Source: Cryobacterium sp. PH31-O1
Lineage (GTDB): Bacteria > Actinomycetota > Actinomycetes > Actinomycetales > Microbacteriaceae
Direction: 5' to 3'
DNA length: 64,000 bases
Assembly: GCF_030063455.1 (NCBI RefSeq)
Contig: NZ_JASITB010000001.1
Span: 682,001 to 746,000, forward strand
In this document: positions 28,587-37,757 of the stretch, piece after piece
Layout of the letters: each line of letters begins with the position of its first letter
Position numbering within the stretch: position 1 is the stretch's first letter
Position numbers and translations under genes: made by a program
Notes under the pieces: model-generated
The model's input: the letters and a program-made list of their open reading frames with translations, nothing else
Databases searched by the model: none
What the model was told of the DNA's origin: nothing

Positions 28587-29111
28587 ATGTCTCACCGATT
28601 CCTGCTCCCGCGCTCCGCTCCCCTTCGCTCCGTCGCCGTCGTCACCGTGCTCGCGGGTTCACTGCTGCTCGCCGGCTGCGCTGCTGCCGTGCCGCTGACC
28701 CCGGCCGCCGATGCCACCAATGTGGCCTGCGCCGACGTGATCGTGCACCTACCGTCCACCGTCGCCGACCAGGCGATGCGCGAAACGAACGCCCAGGCCA
28801 CCGGCGCCTGGGGCGACCCTGCCGCCGTGCTGCTGCACTGCGGCGTGACGGTACCGGCACCCACGACGCTGCCGTGCCTGAACATCAACGGCGTCGACTG
28901 GATCGAAGACGACTCCGACGCCCCGACCTACCGCTATACGACCTATGGACGCGACCCGGCCATCGAGATTGTGATCGACTCCGAGGCGGTGAGCGGCTCG
29001 ACCGCCCTCATCGACGTCGCCAATGCGGTCGGCTACGTGCCATTGACCGGGGCCTGTATCGGCGCCGAAGACGTGCAACTGCCCACCGACGCCGCCACGA
29101 CCGCCCCGTAA
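28587..29111 (+). CDS. DUF3515 family lipoprotein
   Basis: A 174-residue secreted lipoprotein. The N-terminus has basic residues, a hydrophobic core and lipobox LLAGC with Cys31. The mature domain has four further cysteines (ACADV, LHCGV, LPCLN, GACIG), which may form two disulfides, and the DWIEDD and TTYGRDP stretches typical of the actinobacterial DUF3515 family. This family is regularly encoded between thiL and ddl; the function is unknown. Confidence 0.87.
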   Translation: MSHRFLLPRSAPLRSVAVVTVLAGSLLLAGCAAAVPLTPAADATNVACADVIVHLPSTVADQAMRETNAQATGAWGDPAAVLLHCGVTVPAPTTLPCLNINGVDWIEDDSDAPTYRYTTYGRDPAIEIVIDSEAVSGSTALIDVANAVGYVPLTGACIGAEDVQLPTDAATTAP

Positions 29112-29135
29112 TCCGCTCTCGCGAGACAGCCGGCA

Positions 29136-29204
29136 GCTCGCGGCACAGTTTTGAGAGGTTCGCTGGTTCAACCAGCGCCAACCTCACAGCAACGTGCCGC
29201 GAGC
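29136..29204. terminator. Long two-storey hairpin between convergent genes
   Basis: The outer stem is a perfect 11 bp (29136-29146 with 29194-29204). After a small internal loop there is an inner 13-bp stem (29155-29167 with 29171-29185, two-base bulge) closed by a three-base loop. It lies between the stop codons of the DUF3515 gene and ddl, so it probably ends both transcripts. It could also be a palindromic repeat unit. Confidence 0.65.
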
Positions 29205-29217
29205 CAATCCAAGCGGG

Positions 29218-30315
29218 TCAGGAACCGTGGCTGGCGTGGGCGATGGCCACCGCAATGAGCTCGTCGATCAGCTCGGGGTAGGTGTAGCCGCTCGCCAGCC
29301 AGCAGCTCGGGAACATGGAGATACTGGTGAAGCCGGGCATGGTGTTGATCTCGTTGATCACCCAGCCGGTCGCGGTGAGAAAGAAGTCAACCCTGGCCAG
29401 TCCGGCGCCGCCGATCGCCTCGAACGCGCTAATGGCAAGTCGCTGTACCTCGGCCAGTTCCGCCGCCGCCAGGGGCGCCGGACAGACCAGGTCGACGCCC
29501 GGCGCGCCGAGGTACTTCGCCGCGAAGTCATAGAAGTCGCGGCCGGTCACGACGACCTCGCCGGCCACCGACGCGCGGGTGGGCTCCCCCGGGCGGCCCT
29601 GCAGCACGGCGATTTCAAGCTCCCGACCGACGAGCCCGGATTCGATGAGAACCTTGGTGTCTTCGGCGAGGCCGACCGTCATTGCCTCGGCCAGCTGGTC
29701 CGGTGTGGAGACCTTGCTCACTCCCACGCTCGACCCGGCGCGCGCCGGCTTCACGAAGCTGGGCAGGCCGAGCTGTTCCAGGGCCGCGTAACCCATACCG
29801 GGAGCCTGCGCCCAGTCATCCGCTGTGAGGGTTCGCCACGGCGCGACGGGCAGGGCCGCCTGCTGAAAGACGGTCTTGGCGAAGTGCTTGTCCATTCCCA
29901 AAGCGGATGCCAGCACCCCCGACCCGACGTACGGCAGGCCGAGCAGATCGAGCATGCCCTGAATGGTGCCGTCCTCGCCGAACGGTCCATGCAAAATCGG
30001 GAATATAAGATCGACGGAGCCCAACGATCGCTCGCCCAACGCATCGACGACGGTAAGTTCCCGGCTCGAGGCGCTCTGCGGCCAGCGCACCCGCGTGCCG
30101 TTATCGGCCACAACGGGCAGCGACTGCGCATCGAGAACAAACTTGCCCGGGTCGTTGTCTTCGAGTACGAACGAGCCGTCCCGGGTGATTCCAACCGGAA
30201 TGATCGTGTAACGCTCAGGGTCGAGGGCTGCCAGCACTCCGCCCGCCGTGGCGCAACTGATCGAATGTTCGCTGGAACGCCCCCCAAAGAGAAGCACCAC
30301 CGTGAGCTTGTGCAT
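29218..30315 (-). CDS. ddl: D-alanine--D-alanine ligase
   Basis: Makes the D-Ala-D-Ala dipeptide of peptidoglycan precursors. The 365-residue ATP-grasp enzyme starts MHKLTVVLLFGGRSSEHSIS and has HGPFGEDGTIQG, GMDKHFAK, KPARAGSSVGVSKV and NEINTMPGFTSISMFP. AAAGGA lies upstream of ATG 30315. The start lies 101 bases inside the 3' end of gpsA, an unusually long same-strand overlap. Confidence 0.96.
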   Translation of the reverse strand: MHKLTVVLLFGGRSSEHSISCATAGGVLAALDPERYTIIPVGITRDGSFVLEDNDPGKFVLDAQSLPVVADNGTRVRWPQSASSRELTVVDALGERSLGSVDLIFPILHGPFGEDGTIQGMLDLLGLPYVGSGVLASALGMDKHFAKTVFQQAALPVAPWRTLTADDWAQAPGMGYAALEQLGLPSFVKPARAGSSVGVSKVSTPDQLAEAMTVGLAEDTKVLIESGLVGRELEIAVLQGRPGEPTRASVAGEVVVTGRDFYDFAAKYLGAPGVDLVCPAPLAAAELAEVQRLAISAFEAIGGAGLARVDFFLTATGWVINEINTMPGFTSISMFPSCWLASGYTYPELIDELIAVAIAHASHGS

Positions 30316-31366
30316 CGTCAAGTGTCCTTTCGCCCTGCGGTTCGCCGGAGTCTGTTGTGAGGTGCGGCGCAATGTCGCGGGGGTCGAGGGTGCCGTCGAG
30401 GACCTGGCGCACCTGTTCGACGATCGGCATCTCCACGCCCTTGGCGCGGGCCAGTTCGAGAACGGGCTTCACCGAAGCGAGACCCTCGGTGGTCTGCTGC
30501 ATCTGCTTGACGACGTCGTTGATGCTGTAGCCCTGGCCGAGCAGCCGTCCGGCCGTGTTATTGCGCGACAGCGGCGACTGGCAGGTGGCGATGAGGTCGC
30601 CGAGGCCGGCCAGACCGGCCAGAGTTTCGGCCTGGGCTCCGTAGGCGACCGCGAAGTCGGTCATCTCGACCAGGCCACGGGTGATGATCGAAGCCTTGGT
30701 GTTCTCTCCGAAGCCGACGCCGTCGACGATGCCGATCGCCACCGCGATGAGGTTCTTCAGCACGCCGCCGAACTCGGTGCCGATGACGTCGGTATTGATG
30801 TAGGACCGAAAGTAGCCGTTGGTGGCCAGTTTGGCCACTGCCTGCGCGGTTTCGAGGCTCGATGACGAGACGACGGCGCCGGTGGGCTGCTCCTTAGCGA
30901 TTTCTAAGGCCAGGTTGGGCCCGCTGATCGCCGCGATCCTGGCGGGGTCAATGCGCAGCACCTCTTCGATCACGCTGCTCATGCGCATGCCGGTCGAGCG
31001 TTCGACGCCCTTCATGAGCGAGATGATGATCACGTTTTCGGCAAGGTACGGCTCGACCTGCTTGAGGTTCTCGCGCAGCGCCTGGCTGGGTACCGACACG
31101 AACACCATTTCGGCGCCGGCCAGAGCCAGGTCAAGCCGGCTCGTGGCGCGCAGGCCGATAGGAAGGTTCACGCCGGGAAGGTAGTCGCTGTTGCGGCGCG
31201 CTTCGGAGATCTCGCGCGCCAATTCCGGGCGGCGAGCCCACAAAACGACGTCGGCGCCGCCATCCGTCAGGATCTTTGCGAAGGTCGTTCCCCAACTTCC
31301 CGCCCCGAGGACGGCCACCCGAGTGCCTGGTTGAATCTTGGGCTGCTGCGGGTTTCTAGGCTTCAA
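30215..31366 (-). CDS. gpsA: Glycerol-3-phosphate dehydrogenase [NAD(P)+] (GpsA)
   Basis: Reduces dihydroxyacetone phosphate to sn-glycerol 3-phosphate for phospholipids. It has the Rossmann motif VAVLGAGSWGTTFA, ISGPNLALEI, the catalytic Lys in FGGVLKNLIAVAIGIVDG and GLAGLGDLIATC. At 383 residues it carries a polar tail of about 45 residues (from TTDSGEPQGERTLDD) beyond the usual end; that tail is encoded over the start of ddl. The TTG start at 31366 overlaps the plsC stop; a GTG 16 codons on is an alternative. Confidence 0.94.
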   Translation of the reverse strand: MKPRNPQQPKIQPGTRVAVLGAGSWGTTFAKILTDGGADVVLWARRPELAREISEARRNSDYLPGVNLPIGLRATSRLDLALAGAEMVFVSVPSQALRENLKQVEPYLAENVIIISLMKGVERSTGMRMSSVIEEVLRIDPARIAAISGPNLALEIAKEQPTGAVVSSSSLETAQAVAKLATNGYFRSYINTDVIGTEFGGVLKNLIAVAIGIVDGVGFGENTKASIITRGLVEMTDFAVAYGAQAETLAGLAGLGDLIATCQSPLSRNNTAGRLLGQGYSINDVVKQMQQTTEGLASVKPVLELARAKGVEMPIVEQVRQVLDGTLDPRDIAPHLTTDSGEPQGERTLDDAQAHGGASLWGAFQRTFDQLRHGGRSAGSPRP

Positions 31367-32144
31367 AACGGCCGGTCTCTTTCTGGTTGTGCTCCGACGG
31401 GTTCCAGCGTTTGGTCGGGGCTTTCTCCCCGCGCAGGTCTTCGAGCAGCGCCGTGATGGCCACCATCACGACGGCGGTCGCCTCGTTGAGCGTGGCCGTG
31501 TCGAGGCTGCGACCCCGAAACTGAGCGAGGTCGAGTGGGTCGCCGATTTTGACTCTGATGGTCTTGCGGGGGAACAGGCTGATCTTCTTGGAATACCGTT
31601 CCATCAGGTGCTGGGTGCCCCAGTGGGCGGCCGGCACGATCGGAATCCCCTGCTCGAGCGCGATGCGTACGGCACCGGTCTTGCCGCGCATCGGCCACAG
31701 GTCGGGATCGCGGGTGAGCGAGCCCTCCGGGTAGACGACCACGATCTGCCCCTTCTCGACCAGACGCTGGGCGGCCTTGACCGGTTCGCTGCCGCGCACC
31801 GAGCCGCCGCGCTGCACCGGAATCTGGCCAGAGCGGGTCAGCACCCAACCGATGACGGGAATCTTGAAAACGGATGCCTTCGCCAGAAACCGCGGCAGCC
31901 GGCCCAGCTTCCACGCCACGACGCCCATGACGACGGGGTCGATCTCGCTGTAGTGGTTCGGCGAGAACACGAACGCCCCGCTGCGCGGAAACTTGTGGGC
32001 GTCGATGATCTCGTAGCGAGCGGCAAGGTTCATCACCGGCAGGATCAGCCCGGCAAGAATCCAGAACGCGCTCGGCCGGCTCTTTTCGGAACGACTTCGG
32101 GTCGGTGACTCGGGAGTTGCTGGCACGTCGTTATTTTCAGGCAC
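31356..32144 (-). CDS. plsC: 1-acyl-sn-glycerol-3-phosphate acyltransferase (PlsC family)
   Basis: Acylates lysophosphatidate to phosphatidate in membrane lipid synthesis. The 262-residue protein has the acyltransferase motif NHYSEID (H-x4-D), a membrane-association segment near FWILAGLILPVMNLAARY, the IPVQRGG block and VYPEGSLTRD. GTG 32144, eight bases after the murA stop with GAAGGA upstream, is the likely start. It is followed directly by gpsA, whose product feeds the same pathway. Confidence 0.92.
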   Translation of the reverse strand: MPENNDVPATPESPTRSRSEKSRPSAFWILAGLILPVMNLAARYEIIDAHKFPRSGAFVFSPNHYSEIDPVVMGVVAWKLGRLPRFLAKASVFKIPVIGWVLTRSGQIPVQRGGSVRGSEPVKAAQRLVEKGQIVVVYPEGSLTRDPDLWPMRGKTGAVRIALEQGIPIVPAAHWGTQHLMERYSKKISLFPRKTIRVKIGDPLDLAQFRGRSLDTATLNEATAVVMVAITALLEDLRGEKAPTKRWNPSEHNQKETGRFEA

Positions 32145-32151
32145 GCGCCTA

Positions 32152-33591
32152 TTATCCTTCGAGATCGAAGTCCGCCCCCAAAAGCCGCAGCTTGCCGATG
32201 AAGTTCTCGTATCCGCGGCTAATGATTCCCACGTTGCTGACCGTCGAGGTTCCCTCGGCCGAGAGCGCGGCAATCAGGTGGCTGAAGCCACCGCGCAGAT
32301 CGGGCACGACGATGTCGGCGCCGTGCAGCTTGGTCGGCCCGGTGATGACGGCCGAGTGGTTGAAGTTGCGCTGGCCGAAGCGGCAGGGGTGACCGCCGAG
32401 GCATTCCTTGTGAATCTGAATGGTCGCGCCCATTTCGACGAGCGCGTCGACGAAGCCGAACCGTTGCTCGTAGACCGTCTCGTGCACGATCGACGTGCCG
32501 TGCGCTTTGGTGAGGGCGATGACGAGCGGCTGCTGCCAGTCCGTCATGAAGCCGGGGTGAACATCCGTTTCGATGATCACGGGCTTCAGGTCGCCGCCGG
32601 GGTGATAGAAGCGGATGCCGTCGTCGCAGATGTCGAAAGCGCCACCGACCTTGCGAAACACGTTGAGGAAGGTGATCATTTCGGCCTGGCGGGCACCGCC
32701 CACAAAGATGTCGCCGTCGGTCGCGAGTGCAGCGGCCGCCCAACTGGCGGCCTCGTTGCGGTCGAACAAAGCGCGGTGGTTGTAGCCTTTGAGGCTCTCG
32801 ACGCCCTCGATACGAATCACCCGGTCGGTGTCGACCGTGATGATGGCACCCATCTTCTGCAAAATGTTAATAAGATCCATGATCTCGGGCTCGATCGCCG
32901 CGCCCTTGAGCTCGGTGATGCCATCGGCTCGTACCGCGGTGAGCAGCACCTGCTCTGTTGCTCCAACGCTCGGGTACGGCAGCTCAAGTTTTGCTCCCTT
33001 GAGTCCGTTCGGCGCCGACATGCGGATGCCGTTGGGCTGCTTCTCGACGACGGCGCCGAATTTGCGCAGCACCTCGAGGTGAAAGTCAATCGGCCGGTCG
33101 CCGATGCGGCATCCGCCGAGATCGGGAATGAACGCTTCGCCGAGCCGGTGCAGGAGCGGTCCGCAGAACAGGATGGGAATGCGCGAAGATCCGGCGTGGG
33201 CGTCGATGGCAGCGAAGTGCGCGCTCTCGACGTCGACCGGGTCAAGTATGAGGTCGCCGGGTTCGGCTCCCTCGGTCACCTTGACGCCGTGCACTTCGAG
33301 CAGCCCCCGAACGATCCGAACATCGCTGATGTTCGGAACGTCCTTGAGCACGCTCGGCGTCTCGCCGAGCAGGGCGGCAACCATGGCCTTGGTGACGAGG
33401 TTCTTCGCCCCCTTCACCTCGATCCGGCCGACCAGCGGGATGCCGCCACGGATGGTGATCTTGTCGGCGGTGAGGCCAACGGATGCTCCGTGGTTTTGAG
33501 CACTCCCCCGCTCGTTCGCGTCGTCGTTGAGCCTGGCTTCGTTCAAAGTTTTTGCCTCTTGATCACGCCGGGCTTCCCTGAGAGTGCTCAC
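32152..33591 (-). CDS. murA: UDP-N-acetylglucosamine 1-carboxyvinyltransferase (MurA)
   Basis: The first committed step of peptidoglycan synthesis, moving enolpyruvate from PEP to UDP-GlcNAc. The 479-residue protein has an extra charged N-terminus of about 40 residues, then GAKNLVTKAMVAALL and the active-site GGCRIGDRP. C161 is the position alkylated by fosfomycin, unlike the Asp found in mycobacteria. The GTG start at 33591 is 47 bases after the leuD stop, in an AT-richer stretch with TGCAAA repeats. Confidence 0.95.
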   Translation of the reverse strand: MSTLREARRDQEAKTLNEARLNDDANERGSAQNHGASVGLTADKITIRGGIPLVGRIEVKGAKNLVTKAMVAALLGETPSVLKDVPNISDVRIVRGLLEVHGVKVTEGAEPGDLILDPVDVESAHFAAIDAHAGSSRIPILFCGPLLHRLGEAFIPDLGGCRIGDRPIDFHLEVLRKFGAVVEKQPNGIRMSAPNGLKGAKLELPYPSVGATEQVLLTAVRADGITELKGAAIEPEIMDLINILQKMGAIITVDTDRVIRIEGVESLKGYNHRALFDRNEAASWAAAALATDGDIFVGGARQAEMITFLNVFRKVGGAFDICDDGIRFYHPGGDLKPVIIETDVHPGFMTDWQQPLVIALTKAHGTSIVHETVYEQRFGFVDALVEMGATIQIHKECLGGHPCRFGQRNFNHSAVITGPTKLHGADIVVPDLRGGFSHLIAALSAEGTSTVSNVGIISRGYENFIGKLRLLGADFDLEG

Positions 33592-33606
33592 AAATTACCT
33601 GTCCTC

Positions 33607-33640
33607 GTGCAAATTGATGCAAAACGAATTAGTGCAAATT
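33607..33640. repeat. TGCAAA direct repeats between leuD and murA
   Basis: GTGCAAATT occurs at 33607-33615 and 33632-33640, 25 bp apart, with a partial copy ATGCAAAA at 33617-33624. The stretch is markedly AT-rich for this genome and lies just upstream of murA, so it may be promoter or operator sequence. The last copy reaches the leuD stop codon. Confidence 0.45.
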
Positions 33641-34253
33641 AGTACGATGATTCCGGGGATCGCGCGGGAAGGGTTTGGGGCAACCACGACTCTCGCGTCG
33701 CTTCGAATTCGTTGATTCGCGCTTCATCACGCAACGTCAGCCCGATGTCATCAAGACCTTCGAGCAGCCGCCATCTAGTGTAATCATCGATCGCAAAGTT
33801 CACGGTCAGATCGCCGACACGCGCGGTTTTACCCACCAGATCCACGGTCAACTCGATGCCAGGGTCGGCTTCGACCAGGTTCCACAGCGTTTCAGCGTCC
33901 GCTTCGCTGATCTGGCCGGCGAGCAGGCCCTGCTTGCCGGCGTTGCCGCGAAAGATGTCGCCGAATCGGGGGCTGAGCACGACGTCGAAGCCGAAGTCGC
34001 GCAGCGCCCAGACGGCGTGTTCCCTAGAGGAACCGATGCCGAAATCGGCCCCGGCGATGAGCACGCGACCGCCCTGGTATTCCTTCATATTGATCACGAA
34101 CTCGGGGTCCTGGCGCCAGGCAGCGAAGAGGGCGTCTTCGAAGCCGGTGCGCGTGACGCGCTTGAGGTACACGGCGGGGATAATCTGGTCAGTGTCGACG
34201 TTGGAACGGCGCAGCGGCACCGCAATCCCGGTGACGGTCGTGAATTTCTGCAT
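33639..34253 (-). CDS. leuD: 3-isopropylmalate dehydratase small subunit (LeuD)
   Basis: The swivelling small subunit that with LeuC isomerises 2- to 3-isopropylmalate in leucine synthesis. The 204-residue protein starts [26 protein letters not shown] and has [20 protein letters not shown] 34253 begins two bases after the leuC stop codon. Confidence 0.97.
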   Translation of the reverse strand: MQKFTTVTGIAVPLRRSNVDTDQIIPAVYLKRVTRTGFEDALFAAWRQDPEFVINMKEYQGGRVLIAGADFGIGSSREHAVWALRDFGFDVVLSPRFGDIFRGNAGKQGLLAGQISEADAETLWNLVEADPGIELTVDLVGKTARVGDLTVNFAIDDYTRWRLLEGLDDIGLTLRDEARINEFEATRESWLPQTLPARSPESSY

Positions 34254-34255
34254 GC

Positions 34256-35716
34256 TTACTGGTCTCCATCCTGAACGAGGTCCCACGGGCTCGAGAGCGT
34301 GCCACGAATGGCCGTGGCGGCCGCGACGAGCGGCGACACCAGGTGGGTGCGCCCGCCCTTGCCCTGGCGTCCCTCGAAGTTGCGGTTACTGGTGGACGCG
34401 CAGCGTTCGCCAGGTTCGAGCTGGTCTGGGTTCATGCCGAGGCACATGGAACAGCCGGCGAAACGCCATTCGGCTCCGAAATCGAGGAAGATCTGGTCGA
34501 GGCCCTCGGCTTCGGCCTCGATGCGCACCCGGGCTGAGCCGGGAACGACCATCATGCGCAGTCCCTCGGCCTTGGTCTTGCCTTTAATGATTTCGGCGGC
34601 AGCGCGCAGGTCCTCGACCCGGCTGTTGGTGCAGGAACCCAGAAAAACGGTGTCGACCCGGATCTCCTTCATCGGGGTGCCGGCCGTGAGGTCCATGTAT
34701 TCCAGCGCCCGTTCGGCCGCCGAGCGCTCATTGGCATCAACGATATCGGCCGGGTTCGGCACGGATCCGCTCAGCGAGACGCCCTGGCCCGGATTGGTGC
34801 CCCAGGTGACGAACGGTTCGAGCTCGTTCGCGTCGATGATCACCTCGGCGTCAAAGCTCGCGCCCTCATCGGTGGCGAGCGTCTGCCAGTACGCGACGGC
34901 GGCATCCCAGTCAGCCCCGCGCGGTGCGTGGGCTCGACCCTCGAGGTAATCGTAGGTGGTCTGGTCTGGCGCGACCATTCCGGCGCGGGCGCCGGCTTCG
35001 ATCGACATGTTGCAGATGGTCATGCGCCCCTCCATCGATAGGGCGCGGATGGCCTCGCCACGATATTCGAGCACGTAGCCCGCTCCCCCGCCGGTGCCGA
35101 TCTTCGCGATCACGGCGAGGATGATGTCCTTCGCGGTGACCCCGGTGCGCAGTGCGCCGTTGACCGTGACGGCCATGGTCTTAAACGGGTTCAGCGACAG
35201 CGTCTGGGTGGCCATGACGTGCTCAACCTCGCTCGTGCCGATGCCGAGGGCCATGGCTCCGAAGGCGCCGTGCGTGGAGGTGTGCGAGTCACCGCAGACC
35301 ACGGTGATGCCAGGCTGGGTCAGGCCGAGCTGCGGGCCGACGACGTGCACGATGCCCTGTTCAATGTCACCGAGCGAGTGCAGTCGCACACCGTACTCGG
35401 CGCAGTTGCGTCGCAGGGTCTCAATCTGGGTGCGGCTGGTCAGGTCGGCGATGGGCTTGTCGATGGCCAGCGTGGGCGTGTTGTGGTCTTCGGTCGCGAT
35501 GGTCAGATCGGGCCGGCGCAGCTTGCGATTGGCCAGGCGCAGTCCATCGAAGGCCTGCGGGCTGGTGACCTCGTGCAGCAGATGCAGGTCAATGTAGATC
35601 AGGTCGGGCGTGCCGTCCTCACCCTTGCTGACGAGGTGCTTGTCCCAGACCTTCTCGGCGAGCGTGCGCAGGCCGGTGCTGGAATTCACTTGCGAAGTGG
35701 GTATTACATTGGACAT
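34256..35716 (-). CDS. leuC: 3-isopropylmalate dehydratase large subunit (LeuC)
   Basis: The aconitase-family catalytic subunit with a [4Fe-4S] cluster. The cluster cysteines are in [10 protein letters not shown] and in [41 protein letters not shown] is the family core. 486 residues from ATG 35716; six more in-frame codons lie upstream. leuC and leuD form one unit. The leader upstream carries a 10-bp hairpin. Confidence 0.97.
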   Translation of the reverse strand: MSNVIPTSQVNSSTGLRTLAEKVWDKHLVSKGEDGTPDLIYIDLHLLHEVTSPQAFDGLRLANRKLRRPDLTIATEDHNTPTLAIDKPIADLTSRTQIETLRRNCAEYGVRLHSLGDIEQGIVHVVGPQLGLTQPGITVVCGDSHTSTHGAFGAMALGIGTSEVEHVMATQTLSLNPFKTMAVTVNGALRTGVTAKDIILAVIAKIGTGGGAGYVLEYRGEAIRALSMEGRMTICNMSIEAGARAGMVAPDQTTYDYLEGRAHAPRGADWDAAVAYWQTLATDEGASFDAEVIIDANELEPFVTWGTNPGQGVSLSGSVPNPADIVDANERSAAERALEYMDLTAGTPMKEIRVDTVFLGSCTNSRVEDLRAAAEIIKGKTKAEGLRMMVVPGSARVRIEAEAEGLDQIFLDFGAEWRFAGCSMCLGMNPDQLEPGERCASTSNRNFEGRQGKGGRTHLVSPLVAAATAIRGTLSSPWDLVQDGDQ

Positions 35717-35759
35717 TTTGAGCGTCTTCCTCACGAATCGATGGCAGCCACGCCGAACT

Positions 35760-35798
35760 CCGCGACGAGGGAGGCCTCAGGACAGGGACTCGTCGCGG
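35760..35798 (-). promoter_or_regulatory. 10-bp hairpin in the leuC leader
   Basis: A perfect 10-bp inverted repeat (35760-35769 with 35789-35798, 19-base loop) lies 44 bases before leuC and about 85 bases after the phosphatase gene. It has no U-run, so it may be a leader structure of leuCD or a weak terminator of the upstream genes. I found no leucine-rich leader peptide and no T-box motif. Confidence 0.5.
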
Positions 35799-35881
35799 CA
35801 CAGAAGAAGTCGGCTCGGCACCACGGATTCAGGGTAACACCTCACCTCGTACCCTGGCTCGCACACGGTCCGGTGAACTCT

Positions 35882-36673
35882 TCAGTCGAACGCCGACTCC
35901 AGATAGATGACACTCACGTTGTCGCGCCCGCCGTGTTCGATGGCTTCATCGACGAGAAGGTCAGCGATACTGCGTTCGTCACCCTCTGAACGGATGTCCG
36001 TGGCCAGCACGCGCGCGATGGCCGCGTCGTCGAGTTCCTTGGTCAGGCCGTCGGAGCAAATCAGAAAGGACTGTTCGCCGAGGGCCGGCAGCAGCCAGAC
36101 GTCGGCGTCGACGAACTCGTCGGCGCCGATGGCCCGAGTGATGACGTTGCGCTCGGGGTGATTGTCGGCGTCTTCGACCGAGATCAGGCCAGCGTCCACC
36201 ATCTCCTGCACGGCGGAGTGGTCGACCGAAAGTTGGCTCAGAACACCGTCGGTCCAGGTATAGACGCGGGAATCACCAACGTTGAAGGCCATCCAGTGGT
36301 AGCCGATATCATCACCCGCATCGACGAAGGCGATGCCGGCGAGGGTCGTTCCCGACACTGCGGTGCCGTAGTCGTCGGCAGCGCTGAGGTCGCGCACCGC
36401 GTCGTTTGACGAGTGGATGGCGTCGAGGATGCGTTCCGGCGTCGACGGCAGGTCGCGCGCGATGTGTTCGTCGAACACGCGCAGCACGGTCTGGCTGGCG
36501 ACGTCACCCTGGGCGTGGCCGCCCATGCCGTCGGCCACGAGAAAGATCGGTGATTGCGCGAGGATGCTGTCCTCGTTGACCCTGCGCACACTGCCGACAT
36601 CGCTGCGGGCACAGAAAAAGAGGCGGGCGGTGGCGGTGGAGAGTTCAATCGTGCTCTGCTGGTTCGCAGTCAT
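35882..36673 (-). CDS. PP2C-family serine/threonine protein phosphatase
   Basis: A metal-dependent phosphatase that removes phosphate from Ser/Thr residues. The 263-residue cytoplasmic protein has the PP2C metal-site motifs in order: RRVNEDS, DGMGGH, FNVGDSRVY, SDGLT and RDNVSVI. It has no membrane helix. No Ser/Thr kinase gene is nearby. It starts 37 bases after terC on the same strand and could share the terC transcript. Confidence 0.93.
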   Translation of the reverse strand: MTANQQSTIELSTATARLFFCARSDVGSVRRVNEDSILAQSPIFLVADGMGGHAQGDVASQTVLRVFDEHIARDLPSTPERILDAIHSSNDAVRDLSAADDYGTAVSGTTLAGIAFVDAGDDIGYHWMAFNVGDSRVYTWTDGVLSQLSVDHSAVQEMVDAGLISVEDADNHPERNVITRAIGADEFVDADVWLLPALGEQSFLICSDGLTKELDDAAIARVLATDIRSEGDERSIADLLVDEAIEHGGRDNVSVIYLESAFD

Positions 36674-36710
36674 GAGAACTCCCCCTTCGCCGGCGCCCGG
36701 CCTCGATCAG

Positions 36711-37736
36711 TCATTCCTTGGCGTCAACCGAAATCTCCTCGGCCAGCGTGTGGCCACGCTTCTTGGCATCGTGACGCGCCTTGATCAGGCTGGCCACGGT
36801 GGCCACGGCCATGCTACCGATGATTACGCCGAGCGAAGTCCAGGTGCCGATCTCCGGCGCCCACAGAATATGCTCGCCACCGTTGATGAACGGCAATTCG
36901 TTTTCGTGCATCGCGTGCAGCACAAGCTTCACGCCGATGAAGCCAAGAATGACCGCGATGCCGTACTTGAGGTATTCGAGGCGTTCCAGCAGGCCACCGA
37001 GCAGAAAGTACAGCTGGCGCAGGCCCATGAGGGCGAAGATGTTGGCGGTGAACACGATGAACGGGCTTTGAGTGATGCCGAAGATCGCGGGGATCGAGTC
37101 GAGCGCGAAGATGAGGTCGGTGGTGCCGATCGCGATGAACACGATGAGCATCGGCGTGAAGACCTTCTTGCCGTCGATCTGCGTGCGCACCTTGGAGCCG
37201 TCGAATTCGGACGAGATACGAATGCGGCGGCGCAGCAGACGGATGACCGCGTTTTCCTTGTCTTCGGTTTCTTCCTCCGACGAGAAGGCCTGCTTGACGG
37301 CGGTGTAGAACAGGAACGCGCCGAAGATGTAGAAGATCCAGCTGTAGCTTTCGATCAGCTGGGCGCCGAGCAGAATGAAGATTCCGCGCAGCACGAGGGC
37401 GATAATAATGCCTACCATCAGCACTTCTTGCTGGTATTTTCGCGGCACCGAGAACCGGGCCATGATTATCACGAAGACGAACAGGTTGTCGATCGACAGG
37501 CTGTACTCGGTGAGCCAGCCGGCCAGAAACTGACCGGCGTGTTCGGCGTCGCCGAGCACGAGCATCAGCAGGGCGAAGATCAAGGCCAGGCCGACGTAGA
37601 AGGCCACCCAGAGGCTGGCTTCGCGCATGCTCGGAACGTGCGGACGCTTGTAGACGATGAGCAGGTCGGCGACCAGAATCAGGGTCAGAACGACGAGTGA
37701 TCCAACTTCGAACCAGAGGGGGAGAGCGAGTTCCAC
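36711..37736 (-). CDS. TerC/Alx-family integral membrane metal exporter
   Basis: A 341-residue membrane protein with about eight helices and the TerC signatures SIDNLFVFVIIMARFSVP and TTDLIFALDSIPAIFGIT, whose acidic residues line the transport path. TerC/Alx proteins export manganese. The upstream riboswitch supports this role. The GTG start at 37736 has GAAAGG five bases before it. The central cytoplasmic loop (SSEEETEDKENAVIRLLRRRI) is highly charged. Confidence 0.92.
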   Translation of the reverse strand: MELALPLWFEVGSLVVLTLILVADLLIVYKRPHVPSMREASLWVAFYVGLALIFALLMLVLGDAEHAGQFLAGWLTEYSLSIDNLFVFVIIMARFSVPRKYQQEVLMVGIIIALVLRGIFILLGAQLIESYSWIFYIFGAFLFYTAVKQAFSSEEETEDKENAVIRLLRRRIRISSEFDGSKVRTQIDGKKVFTPMLIVFIAIGTTDLIFALDSIPAIFGITQSPFIVFTANIFALMGLRQLYFLLGGLLERLEYLKYGIAVILGFIGVKLVLHAMHENELPFINGGEHILWAPEIGTWTSLGVIIGSMAVATVASLIKARHDAKKRGHTLAEEISVDAKE

Positions 37737-37757
37737 GGGGGCCTTTCAAATGATGAC

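Noticed and set aside
35717..35881. T-box or leucine leader peptide before leuC
   Set aside because: No T-box sequence and no run of Leu codons; only a hairpin is visible.
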